Assembly (NCBI GenBank): GCA_029850565.1 | Contig: JARCRR010000187.1 | Coordinates: 1 to 10,979 of the forward strand | From: Gallionella sp. | GTDB lineage: Bacteria > Pseudomonadota > Gammaproteobacteria > Burkholderiales > Gallionellaceae | DNA length: 10,979 nucleotides | Reading direction: 5' to 3' | Shown: one piece after another, positions 1-5,449 of the stretch | Layout of the letters: every line of letters begins with the position of its first letter | Numbering within the stretch: position 1 is the first letter of the stretch | Position numbers and translations under genes: made by a program | The notes under the pieces: model-generated | Told to the model about the DNA's origin: nothing | The model's input: only the letters and a program-made list of their open reading frames with translations | Database searches by the model: none

Positions 1-35
1 GTGTTGCAAATCAACTGACGGGGGAGGTGACATGA
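1..35 (+). other. Possible 3' end of an upstream gene cut by the window edge
   Basis: Two frames could hold the tail of an upstream gene. One reads VANQLTGEVT and stops with a TGA at 33-35, overlapping the ATG of the next gene in an ATGA arrangement typical of translational coupling. The other reads VLQIN and stops at 16-18. The fragment is too short to identify. A sensor kinase would fit beside a response regulator, but that is only a guess from context. Confidence 0.2.
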
Positions 36-1057
36 CAGACAAAGGCAAGATACTCGCAGTCGACGACACACCGGCATCCTTGAAGCTGCTGACGGATATT
101 CTGAAGGCAGAGGGTTACGAGGTGCGTTCTGCGATCAGCGGTGAGTTGGCTTTGCATGCGGCCGCCAGCAATCCGCCCGAACTGGTGTTGCTTGACATAC
201 GCATGCCCGAGATGGACGGGTTCGAAGTCTGCCGACGTCTTAAGGCTGACCCCAGAACGTGCACTGTGCCGGTGATCTTCGTCAGCGCGGTTACGGAAAC
301 GGACGAGAAAGTGGAAGGTTTCAAGGTCGGTGCAGTGGACTTCGTCACCAAGCCCTATCAACGTGACGAGTTGCTGGCCCGAGTGCACACCCATCTGGAA
401 CTGAACCGTCTGCGCAACCAGTTGGAAGACTTGGTAAAGGAACGCACAGCCCAGTTGATGGACAGCGAGAAAAAACTCAGGGCCAGCCTGATCGATTCCA
501 TCACGGCGCTTGCCGCCATCGTCGAGATGCGCGACCCCTATACCTCCGGCCATCAACGCCGCGTCGCCCATCTTGCCATCGCCATCGCCAAAGAACTTCA
601 GATGCCGGCGGAACAGATCGAGGGTATACATTTGGCCGGGGTCGTGCATGATATCGGCAAGATCCAGATCCCCGCAGAAATCCTCAGCAAGCCCGGACAT
701 CTCACCAAGATGGAATTTGAACTCGTCAAGCAACACGCCCAAAGTGGCTACGAGATACTTAAATCCATAGACTTTCCATGGCCCATCGCACAGATCGTGC
801 AACAACATCACGAACGTTTGGATGGTTCCGGCTACCCGCAGGCACTCGGGAGCGCGCAGATCCTGATCGAGTCCAAGATCGTGGCCGTGGCCGATGTTGT
901 AGAGTCCATGATGTCCCACCGTCCCTATCGACCCGGATTGGGCATTGATGCTGCGCTGGAAGAAATCGAACTCAACAAAGGTAAGCTTTTCGATCCCCTG
1001 GTGGTGGATGCCTGTACCAAACTATTCAAGGAGCGTGGCTATGTCATCCCAAATTAA
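32..1057 (+). CDS. Response regulator with HD-GYP c-di-GMP phosphodiesterase domain
   Basis: This 341-residue cytoplasmic protein has two domains. The receiver domain (about residues 5-122) shows the acidic pair D11/D12, phospho-acceptor D55 in LLDIRMPEMDG and the conserved lysine K107 in VTKPY. A short, probably coiled-coil linker (about 123-150) leads to an HD-GYP domain (about 153-340) with HD at 206-207 followed by K210 (HDIGK), and HHE at 259-261 followed by GYP at 267-269. HD-GYP domains of this class hydrolyse cyclic di-GMP, so phosphorylation at D55 probably tunes phosphodiesterase output. The signature residues are intact, so I expect an active enzyme. The start is supported by GGAGGTGA at 23-30, a strong Shine-Dalgarno although only a few bases before the ATG, and by the receiver domain beginning right after it. 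The downstream hemerythrin gene starts inside its 3' end. The cognate sensor kinase is not in the window. Confidence 0.96.
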   Translation: MTDKGKILAVDDTPASLKLLTDILKAEGYEVRSAISGELALHAAASNPPELVLLDIRMPEMDGFEVCRRLKADPRTCTVPVIFVSAVTETDEKVEGFKVGAVDFVTKPYQRDELLARVHTHLELNRLRNQLEDLVKERTAQLMDSEKKLRASLIDSITALAAIVEMRDPYTSGHQRRVAHLAIAIAKELQMPAEQIEGIHLAGVVHDIGKIQIPAEILSKPGHLTKMEFELVKQHAQSGYEILKSIDFPWPIAQIVQQHHERLDGSGYPQALGSAQILIESKIVAVADVVESMMSHRPYRPGLGIDAALEEIELNKGKLFDPLVVDACTKLFKERGYVIPN

Positions 1058-1481
1058 ATCATCGCCGTGGCGGCTGGAATGGTCGGACGAACTGAGCGTG
1101 TGCATCCCCGAGATCGACGCCGAGCACAAGCACTTCATCATGCTCGTCAACGAACTCAACAGCGCGATCATCTCGCGCATGGGGATCGAGGAAATCAAGA
1201 GTTGCATGAGCGCCATTCTGGATGATGCAGTGGCGCACTTTGCCCATGAAGAAACATTGTTCAGGCAGTGGAACTATCCGGAGGCGGGAGATCATGCGGA
1301 GAAGCATACGCAGCTCAAGCTGGCGTTGCATGAAATCATGGGAACCTTCGAGCGCGGCGGATTCGACTACGAATGGATCGAGGCGGGATTGAAGGTAAAA
1401 CAAGCATTGGTCGTACACTTGTTGAACGAAGACATGAAGTACCGGGACTATTGCCTGAAGAATAACTTGAGCCGTTGTTGA
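1041..1481 (+). CDS. Bacteriohemerythrin (single-domain, non-haem di-iron protein)
   Basis: The product is 146 residues, about the usual size for a stand-alone bacteriohemerythrin. All seven di-iron ligand positions are visible: H29 (IDAEHKHF), H66 and E70 (HFAHEE), H85 and H89 (HAEKH), and H126 and D131 (HLLNED). The fold is a four-helix bundle that binds O2 reversibly at the di-iron site. Known roles in the family are oxygen storage or delivery, oxygen sensing and iron handling. The frame is open upstream to 945, but the ATG at 1041 is preferred because AAGGAG lies at 1028-1033, seven bases before it. It overlaps the HD-GYP gene by 17 bases, which suggests co-expression and coupled translation. 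An oxygen or redox input into c-di-GMP signalling is a reasonable inference from this pairing, not something the sequence proves. Confidence 0.93.
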   Translation: MSSQIKSSPWRLEWSDELSVCIPEIDAEHKHFIMLVNELNSAIISRMGIEEIKSCMSAILDDAVAHFAHEETLFRQWNYPEAGDHAEKHTQLKLALHEIMGTFERGGFDYEWIEAGLKVKQALVVHLLNEDMKYRDYCLKNNLSRC

Positions 1482-1501
1482 ACCGCTCAACTGCTATTAC
1501 A

Positions 1502-1693
1502 CATCGACGCACGCTCGATTTGTTGAGTCAGGCCGAGAATGCCTATGGACGATTCGTTCCACACCAGTTGAACCAGACGCTGTGATCCAAAGTTGAGTAG
1601 CACAACGGGAAAGCAGCCATTGCCGGCCAGCAACTGAGGGAAACTGTCTTAACCGATGTATTCACCGGCCTACCCAATCGCCGTCATGCAGAT
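1502..1693 (+). pseudogene. Remnant of a GGDEF-type diguanylate cyclase gene
   Basis: In one + strand frame this stretch reads ENAYGRFVPHQLNQTL, a stop (1583-1585), four codons, a second stop (1598-1600), then an open run to 1693 that includes LRETVLTDVFTGLPNRRHAD. The segment LTDVFTGLPNRR (about 1649-1684) is the hallmark start of GGDEF domains, which normally read D-x-LTGLPNRR. No GGDEF signature follows: the match ends where the 3' end of the convergent kinase/ATPase gene begins. The upstream AYGRFVP text resembles a motif found in some multi-domain signalling proteins, but this is weaker. There is no usable start codon and there are two internal stops, so I read it as the decayed middle of a signalling gene truncated by a rearrangement near 1684-1693. 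It lies 20 bases after the hemerythrin stop. Confidence 0.6.
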
Positions 1694-3261
1694 AACAACA
1701 CCTTTTCCAGCTTGCCCCAACTTTGCGAATTGGCTTTGCTGTCTGGCGCTTCTTCGGTGGTGAAGAGCACCGACCAAGCAAGTTCTTCCGACGACAACGG
1801 CTGCTGCACCTGCTGAAGTTTTTCCAGCACGATCACATCCGCTTCCGAGGCATCGTTGCGGCGCTGCCGGATGCGCTCGCGTAGTGTTGCGTCTTTTGCA
1901 TGAAGTGACGCGATGGCGAATGGCACGGACATGGCTTGGGCAAGCGCGCGAAACCGTTCACGCTCTTCCATCTTAAGGAATGCCGCATCCACGATCACGG
2001 TGTAGCCCGCTTGCAATAGTCCATGCGCCAGTTCATGCAAACGAGCATAGGTTCTTTGCGTTGCCTCCTGCCCGTAGAGGTCGCCGACGCGACAACGGCT
2101 GCTCTCCTGTGCGCCTAACCCATATAGGCGTTTGCGTTCGACATCGGAACGGATACGGATGGCGCCCATCTGCTCCAGCGCGAACTGCGAGAAGGTGGTT
2201 TTGCCGGAACCGGGCAGCCCGTGAGTGATGATTAAGGCAGCAGGCCGAGGCGCAAGACACTGGCATGCAAGTGCGAGATAGCTGCGGCATACGCCCAGCT
2301 CATCTTCTCTGGCACGTTTCGAGATGTCCGCCTGTCCTGCACGGATGGCGCAAACCTTGGCGCGCACCGCAGCACGATACGACAGATAGAAACGCAGTAC
2401 GGATACGCCTGCGTAGTCGCCGCCGGCTTCCAGCATGGCATTCAAAAAACGCCATGCGAGTTCCGCATGGTCGCGATGCAGCAAGTCCATCATCGCGAAA
2501 GCGACCTCATCCATCACATCTATCCAGCGCAGCGCAGGATTGAACTCGATGCAATCGAACGGGATCGGCGCATCACCGATAAGTACGATGTTGCCGAGAT
2601 GCAGGTCGCCGTGACATTCGCGCACGAAGCCCTGCGCACGGCGAGCTGCGAATATTACTTTGCAGGAAGCGAATGCCTCTTCGGCTGCAAACTTCAATGC
2701 CGCGAGATGTTCCCTGTCTGCCTCTTGTGTGAACAGCAAGCGCATCTGCCCGAAATTCTGCTGCGCTTCCGCCTGTATCGTTCCGGATGTGCCAAAAGCC
2801 GAATCGAGATCGACCGCCGACAAACCTGCATGAAAGCGCGCAATGGCGATAGCCAGCGCATCGATGTGGCGCGGCGTCAACTTGCCGGTTGTCAGCAGAT
2901 GGTCCATCAGATGACCGGATGCGAAACGATGCATCCTGACCGCATATTCGATCGCCGGTCGCACACCGAACCCGGGGGCGTCTACGCTGCCGCCGATGGC
3001 AACGACATCGAGATAGATGCCGGGTGCGGTACGCCGATTGAGCCTGACCTCCTCCTCGCAACAACAGCGGCGTGCTTCCAGATCGGCATAGTTCAGGAAT
3101 CCCAGATCGACGGCCTTCTTGATCTTGTAGGCGTAACGCCCGGCGAGCAGTATCCACGAGATGTGCGTCTCGATCACCTGCACGTTTTTCGCCGGATGCG
3201 GATAGCGGCGAGGGTCGCGCAGGGCGGCGATAAGTCTGTGCTGGATGGTTTCGTTACTCAT
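1684..3261 (-). CDS. Bifunctional APH-like kinase / P-loop ATPase fusion protein
   Basis: This 525-residue protein fuses two kinase-like domains. The N-terminal part (about 1-335) is an aminoglycoside-phosphotransferase/choline-kinase fold with the catalytic loop HGDLHLGN at 217-224 and the metal-binding aspartate D236 in FDCIEFN. The C-terminal part (about 340-500) is a small P-loop kinase with a Walker A motif GLPGSGKTT at 348-356, like the zeta-toxin and gluconate-kinase families. The same architecture is known as COG2187 plus COG0645 and is widespread in Proteobacteria. Its physiological substrate is not established, and it should not be called an antibiotic-resistance gene from this evidence. 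No signal peptide is visible, so it is probably cytosolic. The ATG follows AGGGAAAG on the - strand. It converges with the hemerythrin/GGDEF-remnant region, and its last codons overlap the end of the remnant. Confidence 0.92.
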   Translation of the reverse strand: MSNETIQHRLIAALRDPRRYPHPAKNVQVIETHISWILLAGRYAYKIKKAVDLGFLNYADLEARRCCCEEEVRLNRRTAPGIYLDVVAIGGSVDAPGFGVRPAIEYAVRMHRFASGHLMDHLLTTGKLTPRHIDALAIAIARFHAGLSAVDLDSAFGTSGTIQAEAQQNFGQMRLLFTQEADREHLAALKFAAEEAFASCKVIFAARRAQGFVRECHGDLHLGNIVLIGDAPIPFDCIEFNPALRWIDVMDEVAFAMMDLLHRDHAELAWRFLNAMLEAGGDYAGVSVLRFYLSYRAAVRAKVCAIRAGQADISKRAREDELGVCRSYLALACQCLAPRPAALIITHGLPGSGKTTFSQFALEQMGAIRIRSDVERKRLYGLGAQESSRCRVGDLYGQEATQRTYARLHELAHGLLQAGYTVIVDAAFLKMEERERFRALAQAMSVPFAIASLHAKDATLRERIRQRRNDASEADVIVLEKLQQVQQPLSSEELAWSVLFTTEEAPDSKANSQSWGKLEKVLLSA

Positions 3262-3378
3262 GCACTTTCCCTGTCAACGCAGCGGCTGAACAGTTCAATC
3301 ACACAGTCGTGCTTGGTCAGCTTGTCTTTGCGCGAACCGTGCCGTCCGATTCCCGAGTGGCGCGAACCTGCCGCAGAC

Positions 3379-3406
3379 TGCCGCTGAAGCGTAGCGGCAT
3401 CGCTTC
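3379..3406 (-). other. Small competing hairpins between the diguanylate cyclase and kinase genes
   Basis: A perfect 7-base stem (TGCCGCT at 3379-3385 with AGCGGCA at 3393-3399, 7-base loop) overlaps an alternative 6-base stem (GAAGCG at 3387-3392 with CGCTTC at 3401-3406). It sits in the 185-base gap (3262-3446) after the cyclase stop codon. No T-run follows on the - strand, so it is not a standard intrinsic terminator. It could be a weak attenuator, an mRNA 3'-end stabiliser or chance. I see nothing else clear in this gap. Confidence 0.3.
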
Positions 3407-3446
3407 GCTCAAATGTTTTACTGAATAGGTTTTTCGGATGTCTGCC

Positions 3447-4277
3447 TTATGCACCTGCCACGGCGACGCGGTTCCTGCCTTCGCTCTTCGCCCGATAGAG
3501 CGCATGGTCTGCGGCCTGTATCAGCTTTTCCTGGCTGTCGAGTTGCGCACTGAAGCCAGCCACCCCAAGACTGATGCTGATGCGCAAGATTTGTTTCACA
3601 CCCGCGCCATCGGTCACTTCGATCTGGCTCGATTCAACCAACTGACGCAGACGTTCCGCGACCAATGCAGCCCCGGCGATGGGGGTGTTGGTGCAGATCA
3701 CCAGGAATTCTTCACCACCGTAACGTGCAACCATATCCAAATCGCGAACATCTGCCTTGATCAGGCTGCACATCTCACTCAAGACGACATCTCCGGCCTG
3801 GTGTCCGTACGTGTCGTTGACGAGCTTGAAATGGTCGATGTCGATCATCGTGATGGAGAGGTCGAGTGCATAGCGTTTGGCCCGCGCCACCTCCTCCTCA
3901 AGACGGCGATCCAGATAGCGACGGTTGTACACTTTGGTCAACGAGTCGGTGATGTTCTCCGATTCGAGCAGAGAGATGCGCTGCAGGTCGGCAGCGGTCT
4001 GCAACGACAGGCTTATCGTTTGCCATACGAATACGGCGCCGAACAACAAGATGCCGGGAAAGAGCAGTTCGACCCATTCACTTTGACGTCCCCAGATTAT
4101 GACGATATAGCCCAGATATCCGGCGATGAAGGTGGCGATCAAACAGCCCATGAACAACCATTTGTTGCGCAACGATCCGGCCGGAAGCATCAAGACCAGC
4201 CTGCACAGCGGGGCAAGCGTCGCTATATGGATGAGCAGTCCGATCGCTACCAGAGAGGTGGAAAAAAAAGAGATCAT
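3447..4277 (-). CDS. Membrane-bound diguanylate cyclase (GGDEF domain)
   Basis: This protein makes cyclic di-GMP from two GTP. Counting from the upstream GTG at 4289 (280 residues), about three hydrophobic segments lie at roughly 6-28, 45-66 and 73-92, giving an inner-membrane anchor. A short helix leads into a GGDEF domain (about 105-276). Visible motifs are DSLTKVYNRRYL (115-126), the metal/GTP-binding region around MIDIDHFK (148-155), the active-site loop GGEEF (191-195) and a product-inhibition I-site RxxD (R182, D185) five residues before it. The enzyme should be active and feedback-inhibited. I prefer the ATG at 4277 (276 residues) over the GTG at 4289 because AGGTG lies nine bases before the ATG and nothing similar precedes the GTG, so the numbers above drop by four with this start. 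No periplasmic sensor domain is present; any signal would come through the short membrane region. Together with the HD-GYP protein it gives the region both a synthetic and a degradative c-di-GMP enzyme. Confidence 0.93.
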   Translation of the reverse strand: MISFFSTSLVAIGLLIHIATLAPLCRLVLMLPAGSLRNKWLFMGCLIATFIAGYLGYIVIIWGRQSEWVELLFPGILLFGAVFVWQTISLSLQTAADLQRISLLESENITDSLTKVYNRRYLDRRLEEEVARAKRYALDLSITMIDIDHFKLVNDTYGHQAGDVVLSEMCSLIKADVRDLDMVARYGGEEFLVICTNTPIAGAALVAERLRQLVESSQIEVTDGAGVKQILRISISLGVAGFSAQLDSQEKLIQAADHALYRAKSEGRNRVAVAGA

Positions 4278-4340
4278 GGTCGGATACACCTGTCGTTTGC
4301 TTACCGGACTCGAACAAGAGATTCACATTGATCCATCGCC

Positions 4341-4360
4341 ACAGCGTGATGAATCGCTGT
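4341..4360 (-). other. Short hairpin in the diguanylate cyclase leader
   Basis: ACAGCG (4341-4346) pairs perfectly with CGCTGT (4355-4360) around an 8-base loop, about 65-85 bases upstream of the cyclase start on the - strand. A CATAAT at about 4366-4371 (- strand) could be a -10 box, but I see no good -35 box. Nothing in the 4278-4436 gap resembles a c-di-GMP riboswitch. This is weak evidence for a regulatory element. Confidence 0.2.
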
Positions 4361-4436
4361 TTGCATTATGCCGTATCGGGAAAATCGATGTTAGTGCGTT
4401 GGGAACACGTTAACGAAGACTACCCCGGAGATGCGG

Positions 4437-4958
4437 TCAAATCCCCGCCCACCACAGCCTTAACCTGAGTCCGATCTCGGTCGTGTAACCGACCTCGATG
4501 AAACTTATCCGCCCATCGGGAGCGATGATGAAACTGGCGGGCACGGCATGCACGCCCCATGCTTCGGAGATGCCGCCGTCCGGGTCGTTCACCGTCGCAA
4601 AGGCGATGCCCTGCTCCTGCATGTATCGCACGACCTCATTGGTCAGCCCGCTATTCATCGCGACAGTGATGGTGTCCGGATAGTCGCGCGCGATGGCTGC
4701 GATGTTGCCCTGTTCGGTGCGGCAGATGGGGCACCAGGTGGCCCAGAAGTGGACCAGTGTCGGCCTGTCCGGATGCGCGGGTAACGCGTAATGCGTCTGC
4801 GCCAAAGTCACGCCTTGCAAGGCGGGCGCGATGCCGCTGGCCATGTCGCGTTGTTGCCATGCGCGGACGCATGCCACGACCACGACGATGACTAGCGCGT
4901 TGATGGCATAGCCGCGCCACTTGCTTGAGCGCACTTTGTTGGCGGCCTTGTCAGCCAT
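4437..4958 (-). CDS. Membrane-anchored thioredoxin-fold disulfide oxidoreductase (TlpA/ScsD-like)
   Basis: The 173-residue protein has a basic N-terminus, one membrane segment (about 16-34) and a thioredoxin-like domain (about 45-173), so the catalytic domain should face the periplasm. The active site is FWATWCPIC with the redox pair C76/C79, and the cis-proline is P140 in HAVPAS. This layout matches TlpA/ResA/DsbE-type proteins, and the compact form is most like the ScsD (suppressor of copper sensitivity D) branch. Such proteins reduce or oxidise cysteines in exported proteins, for example in cytochrome c maturation or copper/oxidative stress. The exact partner cannot be read from the sequence. 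Its ATG directly follows the TAG of hslR with no bases between, so the two are very likely co-transcribed and coupled. A specific scsD assignment is not certain because no scsA-C neighbours are present. Confidence 0.88.
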   Translation of the reverse strand: MADKAANKVRSSKWRGYAINALVIVVVVACVRAWQQRDMASGIAPALQGVTLAQTHYALPAHPDRPTLVHFWATWCPICRTEQGNIAAIARDYPDTITVAMNSGLTNEVVRYMQEQGIAFATVNDPDGGISEAWGVHAVPASFIIAPDGRISFIEVGYTTEIGLRLRLWWAGI

Positions 4959-5381
4959 CTACTCGAAATCGCCCCAAGGATTTTTGGATGCGCTCTTGGT
5001 TCTGGTCTCGAATTTTTCGATGTCGCGCCTATCGCGTTTGGTGGGGCGGCCTTTGAAAGTCGGCAGTGGCAGCGCTTTGTTCTGCTCGGCGATCACGGCA
5101 CGGCGCGCTTTGCTCTCGTCCGTTTCCCGATACAGCTTTTGTGCCTCGGGTGCACCGCCACGCTTGTTGGAAAGTCCCAACACTTCGATATCGAAGTGAT
5201 ATTGGCCGAGGCGGATGACCAGTCTGTCACCCACGCCGATGGCCTTGGCTGGTTTGATGCGCACCTCGCTCATCGTCACCTTGCCGCTCTCCACGGCATC
5301 GGCAGAGAGGCTGCGTGTCTTGAAGAAACGCGCAGCCCACAGCCATTTGTCGATGCGGAGTTTGTCGGCGGAGTCGGTCAT
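4959..5381 (-). CDS. hslR: Hsp15, ribosome-associated heat-shock RNA-binding protein (S4 domain)
   Basis: The 140-residue protein is close to the 133 residues of E. coli Hsp15. It begins with an S4 RNA-binding domain (about 8-65) containing LRIDKWLWAARFFKTRSLS, the family hallmark, and ends in a highly basic tail rich in K and R (about 95-135, including GRPTKRDRRD). In E. coli Hsp15 binds free 50S subunits that carry a stalled nascent chain with peptidyl-tRNA and helps recycle them after heat shock. The start is the first ATG, placed as expected immediately before the S4 domain. It is separated from the upstream decarboxylase by 68 bases that contain a perfect inverted repeat, and it abuts the downstream thioredoxin-like gene. 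Confidence 0.93.
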   Translation of the reverse strand: MTDSADKLRIDKWLWAARFFKTRSLSADAVESGKVTMSEVRIKPAKAIGVGDRLVIRLGQYHFDIEVLGLSNKRGGAPEAQKLYRETDESKARRAVIAEQNKALPLPTFKGRPTKRDRRDIEKFETRTKSASKNPWGDFE

Positions 5382-5396
5382 TCTAAAAACTTAACT

Positions 5397-5441
5397 AGCC
5401 ACAGATGAAAATCACAACCAAATCGGCTTTCATCTGTGGCT
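5397..5441 (-). terminator. Perfect 14-base inverted repeat, probable terminator of the decarboxylase gene
   Basis: AGCCACAGATGAAA (5397-5410) is the exact reverse complement of TTTCATCTGTGGCT (5428-5441), with a 17-base loop. Read on the - strand it lies about 10 bases after the decarboxylase stop, and a TTTTT run follows the stem after about six bases. This fits a weak rho-independent terminator between the decarboxylase and hslR. The long loop and the offset T-run also allow a palindromic intergenic repeat. The pairing itself is certain; the function is inferred. Confidence 0.55.
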
Positions 5442-5449
5442 GAAGGTTG

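Noticed and set aside
11..919. A 302-codon - strand open frame opposite the HD-GYP gene
   Set aside because: It is antisense to a gene with complete receiver and HD-GYP motifs and shows no domain of its own.
1684..3261. Antibiotic-resistance gene, because of the aminoglycoside-phosphotransferase-like domain
   Set aside because: The fusion architecture belongs to a general chromosomal family without established aminoglycoside activity.
4278..4289. GTG start of the diguanylate cyclase at 4289
   Set aside because: It is possible, but no Shine-Dalgarno is visible before it, whereas AGGTG is well placed for the ATG at 4277. The difference is only four residues.
2467..4331. Two long + strand frames (2467-3387 and 3438-4331) opposite the kinase/ATPase and cyclase genes
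   Set aside because: Both are shadows: no recognisable domain, Cys/His/Arg-rich or acidic composition, and the - strand encodes well-defined proteins.
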